Assembly (NCBI RefSeq): GCF_014697615.1
Contig: NZ_JACJSD010000020.1
Coordinates: 1-64,000 of the forward strand
Length of the DNA: 64,000 bases
Origin: Nostoc sp. FACHB-280
Lineage (GTDB): Bacteria; Cyanobacteriota; Cyanobacteriia; Cyanobacteriales; Nostocaceae
Direction: 5' to 3'
Shown here piece after piece: positions 17,078 through 26,293 of this stretch. The position numbers were made by a program, and so were the translations under genes. The notes beneath the pieces are model-generated. The model searched no databases and was not told the origin of the DNA. It saw nothing but the letters and a program-made list of their open reading frames with translations. The stretch's first letter is position 1. Every line of letters starts with the position of its first letter.

Positions 17078-19372
17078 GTGCAGAAACCTGAACTTGCCAG
17101 AGTTAATCTTTTGAATCAGGGAGAGAAAAATCATGATAATTTAATTACACAAAGAGTTTTCCTCTTTCGCCTAGTGGCGTTCATACTTTTGAGTATTGTG
17201 ATTTTATCTGGCTTCCTGGTAGCAGGTTGGTTTGCAGGTGAAATGACAATTAATCAGTTTTTTGCTCAAATTTACATTTGGCAAATGAACCCACCAACGT
17301 GGTTAGAAGCGCCAATGGTACATAACAAGTATTTACTTTCGCTGACATTGGCATTGCTAGTCACAATGTTTGCAGTGATGAAACTTTCACCCCAACCGCG
17401 TGTTTGGTCACAAAGGTTAGTCGTTGGCATATTAATGATTTTGACTGTGCGTTATTTGTTATGGCGATCGCTCTCTACATTTAACCTCGCAGACCCCTTA
17501 AATGGCACAATTAGTTTAGGCTTATTCGCTCTAGAAATTGTGATGCTTTCTAGCAGCTTAATCGAACTATTTTTAATGTTAAATATTAAAGAACGTCACC
17601 GGGAAGCTGATGAAAAATCTATCGCGGTGATTAATGGTGAGTTTACACCATCTGTAGATATTTTTATTCCTTCTTACAACGAACCAGAGTTTATTGTGCG
17701 GCGCACAATTATGGGTTGTCAAGCCCTAGATTATCCTCGAAAAAACATCTATCTTTTGGATGATAATCAGCGCACAGAAATGCAAGAATTAGCTGCCGAA
17801 CTGGAGTGTCATTATATCAGCCGCCCAAATAATCAACATGCCAAAGCCGGCAACTTAAATTATGCACTGACTCAAACTAGTAGTGAATTAATCGCTGTTT
17901 TTGATGCAGATTTTGTTCCTACCACTAACTTTCTCTTACGGACTGTGGGCTTTTTTCAAGATAAAACCATAGCCATAGTGCAAACACCACAAGCTTTTTA
18001 TAATAATGACCCCATAGCCCGAAATCTGGGTTTAGAAAATATTCTCACCCCTGATGAAGAAATCTTTCATCGCCATGTGCAATCAATTCGAGATAACGTC
18101 GAAAGTGCAATTTGCGCTGGTACTTCTTTTGTGATGCGTCGCGCTGCATTAGAGAAAACGGGAGGTTTTGTTACCGAATCTTTATCAGAAGATTATTTTA
18201 CAGGAGTGAATTTAGCAGCTTATGGCTATCGCATTATTTATTTAAATGAATTACTCAGTGCAGGTTTAGCAGCAGAAAATATAGCTGCTTATGCAACTCA
18301 ACGTTTGCGCTGGGCGCAAGGTACACTCCAAGGACTGTTTATTCAAGCTAATCCGTTGATTCTGCCTGGATTTACTTTAACCCAAAGATTAGCTCACTTA
18401 AGCGGGTTTTTGATTTGGTTTGCCAATGTCGCGCGAATTTCTTTTTTGTTGATGCCTTTGGTTTATTCATTTTTGGGTGTAATTCCTATTCGGGCAAACT
18501 TGCCAGAATTAATTTATTTTTGGTTGCCTCTTTATGTAGTCAATATTTCTGTGTTTGCCTGGTTGAATAAATATTCGCGTTCGGCGTTTTTATCTGATAT
18601 TTATTTTTTAGTAATGTGTTTTCCTGTGGCTTGGACTGTTATTCAATCTTTGTTGCGTCCCTTCGGCACAGGATTTAAAGTCACACCTAAAGGAATTAGT
18701 AGCGATCGCTATACTTTTAACTGGAAATTAGCCTTACCTCTAATCATACTATTTATCGCTACAGCTATTAGTTTATGGCAAAATCTCTGCATGAGTGTAC
18801 TCAAACAAATGATAGCCACACAAGCGCCAGTAATGGCTGAACAAACCGTAGGCGTGGGTGTAGGTTGGCTATGGAGTATTTATAACTTAATCATGATTGG
18901 TTCTGCGATTTTAGTTTTTTTAGATGCACCCAAGACAGATAAATTTGAATGGTTTGATTTACGGCGAGTTGTAGAGTTAAAAATTGGTAGTGAAAGTTTT
19001 TGGGGTGTCACTACAATGATGTCAGAAATTGGTGCAGAGATAGCACTGACTCAGCAACCCCCAATCAATTTATTACTTGGTCAAACACTTAAAATCAAAA
19101 TTGCTGAAGAAAATCTACAGCTAAAAGCAGAAATTGTGAGTCAAGGATTTGCTAATGAGTTTCCTATTATTCGCCTCCAATTTGAATCAGTTACGATTAG
19201 CCAACATCGTCATTTAGTAGAAATATTATTTTGTCGCCCCGGACAATGGAAGCGACAAAATGCACCAGGAGAATTAATTTCTCTATGGTTGGTGTTGAGA
19301 ATCTTGCTCAAACCCCGCTTTATTTTTAATCGCAAAATTGATGTTAGTCCCGTGGTTGTAGCTAAGGTTTAA
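17078..19372 (+). CDS. Cellulose synthase-like glycosyltransferase (GT2), BcsA type
   Basis: A 764-aa polytopic GT2 synthase. The start is GTG at 17078 with TTAGGAG eight bases before. Two clusters of helices flank a cytosolic catalytic domain with LDDN (about 227-230), KAGNLNYAL, DAD (276-278), SED (370-372, in place of TED) and QRLRW (408-412), the full set for processive beta-glycan synthesis. A PilZ-like domain follows near residues 640-735, but it lacks the RxxxR and DxSxxG signature: it reads LRRVVELKIG and MMSEIGAEI. The product may be cellulose or another beta-glucan. No bcsB, bcsZ or other partner is adjacent; the divergent neighbour is a secreted DM13 protein. Confidence 0.92.
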   Translation: MQKPELARVNLLNQGEKNHDNLITQRVFLFRLVAFILLSIVILSGFLVAGWFAGEMTINQFFAQIYIWQMNPPTWLEAPMVHNKYLLSLTLALLVTMFAVMKLSPQPRVWSQRLVVGILMILTVRYLLWRSLSTFNLADPLNGTISLGLFALEIVMLSSSLIELFLMLNIKERHREADEKSIAVINGEFTPSVDIFIPSYNEPEFIVRRTIMGCQALDYPRKNIYLLDDNQRTEMQELAAELECHYISRPNNQHAKAGNLNYALTQTSSELIAVFDADFVPTTNFLLRTVGFFQDKTIAIVQTPQAFYNNDPIARNLGLENILTPDEEIFHRHVQSIRDNVESAICAGTSFVMRRAALEKTGGFVTESLSEDYFTGVNLAAYGYRIIYLNELLSAGLAAENIAAYATQRLRWAQGTLQGLFIQANPLILPGFTLTQRLAHLSGFLIWFANVARISFLLMPLVYSFLGVIPIRANLPELIYFWLPLYVVNISVFAWLNKYSRSAFLSDIYFLVMCFPVAWTVIQSLLRPFGTGFKVTPKGISSDRYTFNWKLALPLIILFIATAISLWQNLCMSVLKQMIATQAPVMAEQTVGVGVGWLWSIYNLIMIGSAILVFLDAPKTDKFEWFDLRRVVELKIGSESFWGVTTMMSEIGAEIALTQQPPINLLLGQTLKIKIAEENLQLKAEIVSQGFANEFPIIRLQFESVTISQHRHLVEILFCRPGQWKRQNAPGELISLWLVLRILLKPRFIFNRKIDVSPVVVAKV

Positions 19373-19391
19373 TTAACAAAATTTAGCTGTA

Positions 19392-20540
19392 TTACGCCAC
19401 CCAATTCCAAATAGAAAAATTAAAAGCATAAGCATAAAGTGATATCGCAAACCAAGTTAAAATTGCATATCCCCAACGATTGTGGCGAGAAAACACCAAA
19501 CCTAATGCCCATGAAAGCGATACAATGCCATAAACATAACGGCTAACGGACATCAACGCTCCAGAAAAGATGATGAGTAGCAAAGAACAAAAACCGTAAG
19601 TTACAGCCGTTTTACTCAACTGGTGGCGAAAATACCACAACATATAACCGCCACCAAATACCATCACAACTTTAATTAAACTATCTTTGCCCACAGCAAT
19701 AGCATCAGTTAAAATTTCCCACCAACTTGGTTGCGCCCATGTTTTTTGGATATGCACAAATGCTAAAGGATCTTTGAAAGCAATGGCACAATATAAACTA
19801 AATGAAATTAATCCTAATGGGACACAAAGTCCTGCAATATAAGCACTTAATGGTTTCTTTTCTTGCCAAGCAATCAAAAGAAAAGTAGGTAATAATGTAA
19901 TTCCTGTAGCGCGAGTTGCACTAGCCAACGCCCCACAAACAGCAGCCCAAACATATTGACGATTATCAAATGCTCGCAAGGCTGCCGTAGTCAACAATAG
20001 AAACAAACCTTCAGTATAAATAACTGTGCCGTATAAAGAAAACGGACACCAAGCCATTACAGCCGTTGCCCATCTGGCTACATTAGTTCCATGATGTTCT
20101 TTTACCCAAGAATACAACAGTAGCAATGCCCCTAAAAAAGCTAAATTATTCACTAATGTACCCGCTACTTCAAAGGGTAAACCCAACATCATTAACCCAC
20201 GACTAATTAAGGGAAATAAAGGATAAAAAGCAATAGGATATTGATTACCATCCCTAGCATAGCTATAACCTTCAACAGCTATTTTGCGATACCATTTACC
20301 ATCCCAATGAGAAAATAATTCCCAACCTGGTTGCGGAAAAAAACCACGAGTATAGTCTAGAGGATATGGATGTCGCCAATCTGGATGCACAGGTGATGTG
20401 TGCATGAAAGGAGCAACGACTTGCATGGCAATAATAATTACCAATCTGCTCACCAGGCACATTAAAATTACAAAAAGATAGTCATTTATAGGGAGATTAA
20501 TGTTTTTAAATAGTGTTGGTTGTTTAATGAGTTTTTTCAT
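19392..20540 (-). CDS. PIG-V-like membrane mannosyltransferase
   Basis: A 382-aa membrane glycosyltransferase of GT-C type. Near the N-terminus, after the first helix, is FSHWDGKWYRKIAVEGYSY, the acidic luminal-loop motif typical of PIG-V-like mannosyltransferases that use lipid-linked sugars. About ten hydrophobic segments follow. The frame is open 18 codons further upstream, but the ATG at 20540 (MKKLIKQPT) is more natural because the upstream codons lie close to a dispersed palindromic repeat. The acceptor is unknown; the neighbouring GT39-like gene suggests joint roles in surface glycans or protein glycosylation (inference). Confidence 0.82.
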   Translation of the reverse strand: MKKLIKQPTLFKNINLPINDYLFVILMCLVSRLVIIIAMQVVAPFMHTSPVHPDWRHPYPLDYTRGFFPQPGWELFSHWDGKWYRKIAVEGYSYARDGNQYPIAFYPLFPLISRGLMMLGLPFEVAGTLVNNLAFLGALLLLYSWVKEHHGTNVARWATAVMAWCPFSLYGTVIYTEGLFLLLTTAALRAFDNRQYVWAAVCGALASATRATGITLLPTFLLIAWQEKKPLSAYIAGLCVPLGLISFSLYCAIAFKDPLAFVHIQKTWAQPSWWEILTDAIAVGKDSLIKVVMVFGGGYMLWYFRHQLSKTAVTYGFCSLLLIIFSGALMSVSRYVYGIVSLSWALGLVFSRHNRWGYAILTWFAISLYAYAFNFSIWNWVA

Positions 20541-20571
20541 AGAAGAATCATATTCGATTTTTGAAATATAT

Positions 20572-20650
20572 GTAGGATGTGTTAGCAACAGCATAATACA
20601 TCTACAGCAAAGTTTTCGGTGCGTTACAGCTTACACCTAACACACCCTAC
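20572..20650. repeat. Palindromic dispersed repeat (GTAGGRTGTGTTA ends)
   Basis: GTAGGATGTGTTA (20572-20584) is inverted as TAACACACCCTAC (20638-20650) with one G:U-compatible change. This kind of GTAGGGTGTGTTA palindrome is widespread in cyanobacterial intergenic DNA (known from memory). It sits just upstream of the PIG-V-like gene start. Confidence 0.65.
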
Positions 20651-20729
20651 TGGCTTTAATTTTGAATGACACTGCGCTAGATTTTCTTCAACAAGCTCAG
20701 TGCCTAACTCACTATCATAATATTACTTA

Positions 20730-20869
20730 ATACTAATTAAATGTGAATTTGCACATATCCTGATCCCCCTAAATCCCCCTTAAAAAGGGGGACTTGAAGA
20801 ATTTCCCCCCCTTTTTAAGGGGATGCTCAAGGGGATCAAATTCTATGCAGCTTTATCAGAAATTGGTAT
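20730..20869. repeat. 140-bp element with ATACYAATT inverted ends
   Basis: ATACTAATT (20730-20738) is inverted as AATTGGTAT (20861-20869). Nested inside is a strong GC-rich palindrome, TGATCCCC...GGGGATCA (20761-20838), with CCCCCTTAAAAAGGGGG at its left arm. It has the same length and similar ends as the element at 41402-41541, though the interiors differ. It is probably a MITE or repeat mosaic. Confidence 0.6.
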
Positions 20870-20897
20870 AAGATTGAATGGTTGCCAAAATCAGACT

Positions 20898-22508
20898 TTA
20901 GGGAGATTTACGAGGTTGGCGTAATTCCCAGAGTGAGTAATACTCATCTCGATAAACAAGATTAATTTTTGCTTGGTATTGAGTTGCTAATTTTTGTCGC
21001 CAAGTATCAGCAATATTGAAGAAGAAAATTTGTGTATACCCATCGGGTATTTTGGGAATAATTTGATTTTTCACTAATTTTAACCGGACAGTTGACTCTA
21101 ACAGATAACTCAAAGAAAAGATATTACCATAATTAATCCCTTCAGCGTCACTAATTAATAATGGCTGGGGAGAACGATGAATAATTTGGGCAACTTGGAA
21201 GTTATCATAACTCACACCTTTATTCCACCAAGTGCCAGCTTGGTAATATATCCGCGACGAAACTAGTCCACAAATAATCAGCAGCGATAGAATGATTTGC
21301 CAAATTCTGCGTCTTGCTAAACCACCGTTATTCATTTGTGTGGCTAACAAATAAGCGACAGCAATTTGAATGCCTAAATATGCTGGGAAAAAATACGGCT
21401 CAGAACCTATCTCGATGCTGCCAGAGTTTAAGGCTGATAATATTAATGGTAGTGATGGCACTAAAATCAAAATTACAATAAATAGCCAAACTTGATAGTT
21501 AGCAGTCAGACAGAGGAAGGAAATCGCACACCCTACCAAAATAACCAAAAATCCTAAAATTAGATAACTGTAATTGTTATCTAACATCATATCTAAATCA
21601 AAAAATATTCTCCTGAATTGTGTTAATAAGAATGGAAATACAGGCTGTGATGGTAATTGGCTGTTTAGTTGATTATTTGATAGTAAAAACTGCAAAAATT
21701 TGGCTAATCCAATAATCAGCCAAGGAATAAATGCAAAAAAAGCGACAACTGAGGCTGAGAGGTAAGCTAGAAAAGCTTTATTAAACCGAAATCCGGCAAT
21801 AGTGATAACATAAATTCCATGTGCGATCGCAACCAATATACTCCATATACAGGTGTAAAGACTTAATACTAAAGTGACTGTATAAAGACTCCAATTTGTA
21901 AACTGATCTGGTGCTGGTTTATTGCCAGATGTTGACTCTAGCCGTAAAGCGCGGATGAGTGCCGCACTGTTAATAATAATAGTCACAAACCACAGAATAT
22001 ATTCTTGGGCTTCTGTGCCATATATCAGATAAACTGGAGAAACTGCGGCAAGTGCGATCGCAATCCCAGATACTGATAACGATAAAGGAAATAATTCCCG
22101 ACATAACCAATAAATAGCCGGAAATATCAACAAGCTAATACAAGCTGATAAACTGCGAATTGCTGTAATTGAATTACCAAAAATTTCTAGCCAAAATCTT
22201 GCGATCGCAAAATAAAGGGGTGTACGCTGGGGATTTTCTTTAGCTAAAGACATAATCGTATCACTCAGTCCTGTTTGGGAATTAACACCTTGGAACTGAG
22301 CTAAACTCTCTGGAGAAATGACACGGTTATTAAATAATTGCTGTTTGACTTCCGCGACTGTATAACCAGAAATTCGCAATGATGTATATGTTTCATCATG
22401 GGAATAAACTTTACTATCTAGGTTAAAAAAGCGGAACAATACAGCCATCACCAGCAAAACAATAATTAAAAACCGCAACCAACTTGGCATGATTGTGTTC
22501 TGCTGCAT
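20898..22508 (-). CDS. GT39-like membrane glycosyltransferase
   Basis: A 536-aa polytopic protein with about 11 hydrophobic segments. The first external loop has YSHDETYTSLRISGYT, whose acidic HDE motif right after helix 1 matches the catalytic loop of dolichyl/polyprenyl-phosphate-dependent GT-C transferases (GT39/PMT and ArnT relatives). A soluble tail of about 100 residues ends the protein (LLISDAEGINYGN...). The sugar and acceptor are unknown. It lies in the same orientation as the PIG-V-like gene downstream, with 357 bp of repeats between, and as the GNAT gene upstream (47 bp). Confidence 0.8.
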   Translation of the reverse strand: MQQNTIMPSWLRFLIIVLLVMAVLFRFFNLDSKVYSHDETYTSLRISGYTVAEVKQQLFNNRVISPESLAQFQGVNSQTGLSDTIMSLAKENPQRTPLYFAIARFWLEIFGNSITAIRSLSACISLLIFPAIYWLCRELFPLSLSVSGIAIALAAVSPVYLIYGTEAQEYILWFVTIIINSAALIRALRLESTSGNKPAPDQFTNWSLYTVTLVLSLYTCIWSILVAIAHGIYVITIAGFRFNKAFLAYLSASVVAFFAFIPWLIIGLAKFLQFLLSNNQLNSQLPSQPVFPFLLTQFRRIFFDLDMMLDNNYSYLILGFLVILVGCAISFLCLTANYQVWLFIVILILVPSLPLILSALNSGSIEIGSEPYFFPAYLGIQIAVAYLLATQMNNGGLARRRIWQIILSLLIICGLVSSRIYYQAGTWWNKGVSYDNFQVAQIIHRSPQPLLISDAEGINYGNIFSLSYLLESTVRLKLVKNQIIPKIPDGYTQIFFFNIADTWRQKLATQYQAKINLVYRDEYYSLWELRQPRKSP

Positions 22509-22555
22509 AGTTATATAAATTATAAGGAGATGAGAGATGGCGATCGCTAGTCAAA

Positions 22556-23362
22556 TTATTTATTATTCAAACACTTGGGTAAATGCCATTTTGTAAAATT
22601 TTCCAGGTTAGAAATAGTCAAAAAATCAATTGTTTTAAACTGTCGATCAATTGCTGGCAAACTACATATTTTAGCCCCGATACTTAAATAAGCTTGTAAA
22701 ATTTTGGGAATTTCAACTTGACATTTATCTAAACAAGGTGGCGTAATTTCTAAACTGTATGGCGAATTGGGAGATACTAAAATACTCGCATGAGTGAAAT
22801 TGTTTTTTTGAAAAAAATGATATGCACAAGCAGCGTGCCTCGCAGATTGTGTTAGTAATGAGGCACAACCAAAAAAATATTTATTCTTACTCCAGATAAG
22901 ATAATTTGCTAGTCCTTCCCACAGTAATAACAAGGCTTGACTGTGACGAAATTCTTTAGCAATACACGCACGTCCAACTTCTACCGATGTTTGCAGTATA
23001 TGATCAGGCATTGTGCTGAGATTAAACACATCAGCCGCATCAAAACCCAACCCTTGAGATGCCATTTGATAAGTTTGCATCCGATAAGTGCCAATTGTTT
23101 GACCCGTTTGTTTGGAAATCAACATTAAATGATGACAGACTTCATCAAATTTATCCCTATCCATCTGGGTGAGGCTGGAACTAGAAAATCCCAAGCCTAA
23201 TTCCAGATTAAATACTTCAAACCGCAAGCGGAAGATAGATTCTAATTCTTCTTCAGTTGCAGCCAGTCGCAAAATATACTTATCGGTTTGAAGGACTGGA
23301 AAATCTGTCCAAGAAGAAGAAAGATTGCGTGAATGATGAATGTTGCGGTAAGAAATTTCCAT
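22556..23362 (-). CDS. GNAT-fold N-acyltransferase (hemolysin/OlsB-like)
   Basis: A 268-aa protein of the acetyltransferase-5 type, related to OlsB ornithine-lipid acyltransferases and autoinducer synthases. It shows IFRLRFEVFNLELG (the conserved R..vF), HLMLISKQTGQTIGTYRM, and VEVGRACIAKEFRHSQALLLLW, where the EvgR and R residues are typical. The frame is open for 27 more codons upstream, but the ATG at 23362 has a GGAAGA ribosome site and begins MEISYRN. It may transfer fatty acyl chains from ACP to an amine such as an amino acid. Neighbouring membrane glycosyltransferases suggest a cell-envelope lipid role (inference). Confidence 0.78.
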   Translation of the reverse strand: MEISYRNIHHSRNLSSSWTDFPVLQTDKYILRLAATEEELESIFRLRFEVFNLELGLGFSSSSLTQMDRDKFDEVCHHLMLISKQTGQTIGTYRMQTYQMASQGLGFDAADVFNLSTMPDHILQTSVEVGRACIAKEFRHSQALLLLWEGLANYLIWSKNKYFFGCASLLTQSARHAACAYHFFQKNNFTHASILVSPNSPYSLEITPPCLDKCQVEIPKILQAYLSIGAKICSLPAIDRQFKTIDFLTISNLENFTKWHLPKCLNNK

Positions 23363-23877
23363 CTGTCTTCCAACTGAGATGTGCGGAGATATCCTAGTCA
23401 ATTCACACGCTTTACCAAAACATTCGATGCACCATTCTGCCAAAGCGTTACAGACGCGATTTTCTAGGATATATTTCCAGAAAGGTCTTCTGATAAATCT
23501 TGACTTAGTAGCGTGTCAGTTTATCTGAGAATTATCACCAAACCTCTTCTGAAAACAGTATTGATTTTCCCCATTTCATCAACAAATCCTCTCCCCGTCA
23601 TGATTTGAGAAGTTAGTAGAGTCACCAGAGTGAGAAATGAGTGCTTTTATTATGCCTTTGAGTTAGAGAAAAATCTGGCAATAAGATACAAATTTTACGA
23701 ATACATGGATTATTTTTGTTGTCAATAGACAATTTTCAGATATCGTAGTGTTTCTTAGTTCAATGTTGATAGAGAGAAAGAGGTTAGTCAAGGTCGGTGG
23801 AAATCAAGAATCGATGATAAATTGCTGAAAAGCTCAATATCTATCAGGGTTTATTCATTTCAGACTTCATACTTCTA
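23363..23877. other. Intergenic region, no gene seen
   Basis: 515 bp between the radC stop and the start of the GNAT gene, both on the minus strand. It should contain the promoter of the GNAT gene and the end of the radC transcript. I see no strong hairpin, repeat or RNA motif. Confidence 0.5.
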
Positions 23878-24609
23878 TCAATCACCTTGGGGATAATCAT
23901 TCCACAAAGTTGTAATTTCCCGTAAACTTTGGTGATTTCCATTACCTAAAATTAAATGATCTAGCAACGGAATACCTAATAATTGCGCTCCGGCTAATAA
24001 TTGGCGTGTTAGTTCTATATCTTCTTGGCTAGGTTCAACATTCCCTGAAGGATGGTTGTGAGCAACTATAGCGCGTGTTGCACCTTGACGAATGACTTCC
24101 CGAAAAATTTCTCGTGGTGAAGCTAAAGTTTCGGTCGCAGTACCAATGCTAATAACTTGTGTACCTAATAAACGGTTTTTGACATCTAATAATAAGACAG
24201 CAAAATGTTCTTGCGCTTGCCACATCAAATCTTGACTGAGTGCAGCCGCAGCCGCCATTGGACTATCAATTGGTACGCCGTCTTGAGGACGTGATTGAAA
24301 CGCACGTTTGCCTAGTTCCACCGCCGCTAAAATAGTTGTGGCTTTTGCTGGGCCAATACCAGGAACTTGCATGAGTTCGGCTGGGGTGACTTCTCGTAAA
24401 ACTGCTAATGGGTCACGTTGATGTTTGCCTAATTCTTGCAACAGATATTGTCCCAAACCCACGGCTGAGAGTTTTCCTGGCCCTTGACCAGTACCTAAAA
24501 GAATTGCAATTAACTCTGCTGTTCCTAAAATTTTCGGGCCATAAGTCATCAAACGTTCACGCGGACGTTCATTTGTCGGGATATCAGCAATTCTCAGGCA
24601 ATAGGTCAT
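23878..24609 (-). CDS. radC: RadC family (JAB/MPN domain) protein
   Basis: A 243-aa standard-length RadC. The N-terminal UPF0758 part ([19 protein letters not shown]) and a helix-hairpin-helix ([23 protein letters not shown], landmark, about 90-112) precede the JAMM metalloprotease-like domain with VAHNHPSGN and an Asp in SQED, giving the HxH...D zinc ligands. Despite the name its role in DNA repair is doubtful; members are thought to act at DNA replication or mobile elements. It starts [11 protein letters not shown]. It lies downstream of the manganese transporter gene with 184 bp between. Confidence 0.95.
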   Translation of the reverse strand: MTYCLRIADIPTNERPRERLMTYGPKILGTAELIAILLGTGQGPGKLSAVGLGQYLLQELGKHQRDPLAVLREVTPAELMQVPGIGPAKATTILAAVELGKRAFQSRPQDGVPIDSPMAAAAALSQDLMWQAQEHFAVLLLDVKNRLLGTQVISIGTATETLASPREIFREVIRQGATRAIVAHNHPSGNVEPSQEDIELTRQLLAGAQLLGIPLLDHLILGNGNHQSLREITTLWNDYPQGD

Positions 24610-24793
24610 AGAAGCATTCAGAAAATAGTTACCGAGATGGAACTATTTTTAGTTATCCCTTGTTTGCGCTCCAAATTATCTTAAGTTGAGAAAATCTTTA
24701 ATTTTTCAAGAGGGGTTAGAGGCTCAAGGGTGGAGAGTGACCGAAAAACTCTTCCTCTGCTTCTCTACTCCCCTACTCCCTCTGCTTTACCCT

Positions 24794-25414
24794 TTACGCT
24801 CCTTCTACAGCCGCAACTACACCAAAAATCAGAAACAAACATCCACCAATAAAGGTGAGTTGGCGTTCAGAAATACGTCCGGCAATGAGTTTACCACCAA
24901 TAACTGCGATCGCAGCACAAATACTATGTCCTAAAACTGCTCCAACTGTTACCCCAATTGGATTATAACTAGCAGCTAAAGCAATGGTAGCAATTTGTGT
25001 GCGATCGCCCCACTCTGCCATAAATGTTAATAAGAAGGCTTCGGTTAAAATTGCCCAAGGTGTTTTGCGCTTGGGTAACTGTGCATCTGCTTTTTTAACG
25101 GCGGCTTCTGCTTCTTCGACTACATCTGTGTCACAACTAGCCGCAGTCATTTTACTTGCGTCGTACAACAACTTAATACCGAAGGCAATAAATAAAGCAA
25201 TTTCAGCGTAATGAATATAAACTTTTGGCAGTAACGATGCAGCTTGTCCAAATACTACCGACAGGATAGTCATCGCTGCTAAAGCGGCTGTCACTCCAGC
25301 AAACACTAAGCGCCGCGAATGGTGCATCGACAAAATTACAGCGATAAAGAAAGTTTTATCACCAAGCTCAGAAACGGTAATTAATAATAAACCTGCGGTA
25401 AAAGCTGTTAACAC
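24794..25414 (-). CDS. TMEM165/Gdt1-family manganese transporter (Mnx-like)
   Basis: A 206-aa membrane protein with six helices and both family signatures: SELGDKTFF (about 15-23) and AEWGDRTQIA (about 133-142), which build the cation-binding site. Cyanobacterial Mnx of Synechocystis, of the same length, moves Mn2+ out of the cytoplasm into the thylakoid lumen. The start is GTG at 25414 with GGAG nine bases before. A yybP-ykoY manganese riboswitch precedes it (25420-25610), which supports Mn2+ as substrate. The two motifs in a single chain mark this as the full-length, not the split heteromeric form. Confidence 0.93.
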   Translation of the reverse strand: MLTAFTAGLLLITVSELGDKTFFIAVILSMHHSRRLVFAGVTAALAAMTILSVVFGQAASLLPKVYIHYAEIALFIAFGIKLLYDASKMTAASCDTDVVEEAEAAVKKADAQLPKRKTPWAILTEAFLLTFMAEWGDRTQIATIALAASYNPIGVTVGAVLGHSICAAIAVIGGKLIAGRISERQLTFIGGCLFLIFGVVAAVEGA

Positions 25415-25419
25415 TCTCT

Positions 25420-25610
25420 CAAGCTCCTAAATCATTGTTAGCGATGTGAGCTTGAAGAGAGCCAAAAGACCTCACCAAGCTCACATCTTGTCTGTGAACT
25501 TAGTGAAGGTCTCGCTGTCAAATACTTAAATTTGATATCTGAACCAGGTTCATCACCAGTATGTTGATTCAGATAAGCTGGCTTGATGCCAGTAGCTACT
25601 CCCCTTCGAT
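25420..25610 (-). ncRNA. yybP-ykoY manganese riboswitch
   Basis: Read on the minus strand, the leader begins GAAGGGGAGTAGC (25595-25607), contains CAACATACTGG and ends its aptamer with GCGAGACCTTC (25505-25515). These are the conserved blocks of the Mn2+-sensing yybP-ykoY aptamer, with GAAGG/CCTTC as P1. Downstream the expression platform is readable. AGACCTTCACTAAG (25499-25512) can pair with CTTGGTGAGGTCT (25467-25479), competing with P1. GATGTGAGCTTG (25476-25487) is perfectly complementary to CAAGCTCACATC (25443-25454). CAAGCTC can also pair with GGAGCTTG (25420-25427), which holds the ribosome site. The arrangement predicts that Mn2+ frees the ribosome site. Confidence 0.9.
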
Positions 25611-26293
25611 TAACTTAAATATTACATCTGTCTGAAGATAGAGTCAAACAATTTTGGATTTTAGACTTTAGATTGACTGTACCTACAAGGGTATACAGCT
25701 TGGTGATTTAGATTGAGTTCAAAATCACGCCAGTTGCTAGAACGCAATGGCTCCAAAATTTAAAATCTCAAATTAGTGTGGTCAGTCATGAAATTATCAC
25801 AATTGCCACAAACTACAACCATCTTAGCAGTTGAGGCAATGACAAGAGGCTGTTAGCTAGAAAAATATTTATTCTAATGTACAGGCGATCGCTTTAAGAT
25901 ATTGACCAGTCTTCTATAACCATTACTAGTCACTTTCATCATTACCCATCAACAATGAATAGAGATGCAATACTCTTTTTTTGGTAATAGCCTGAGAACA
26001 GATAATATTTAATAGGCTGATCACAGTACTGGGTTTATTTTAACAATTTCCTCCATTTTTTGACCGATGAACAAGTAATTATACTGTTAGATATATTTCT
26101 CTATAATGTAATAACATTTTTTCAAAAAAATTGATGGCTCTTAATTTATAAATACGATATGATATCTACTCATTTCGAGTAGTGAATTAATTAGGTAAAT
26201 TTTTGTTTCAGTGTCAGCCATTCTTGTGCTATTTATCATATCTTCATAATTGGCAAAAAAGATTTCAGATGATAATTGAAATTCACAAAAACA
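25611..26293. other. Intergenic region, promoters of riboswitch and kinase genes
   Basis: 683 bp between the riboswitch and the giant kinase gene, transcribed in opposite directions. It holds GATTTTAGACTTTAGATTG-type AT-rich repeats (about 25655-25675) and a HIP1 site near 25888. It should have both promoters, but no operator could be assigned with confidence, and no other RNA was recognised. Confidence 0.45.

Larger units (their letters stand above)
20541..20897. other. Intergenic region filled with palindromic repeats
   Basis: This 357-bp spacer between two glycosyltransferase genes holds two inverted-repeat elements described separately (20572-20650 and 20730-20869). Little other sequence remains, and no gene is seen. 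Confidence 0.6.
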
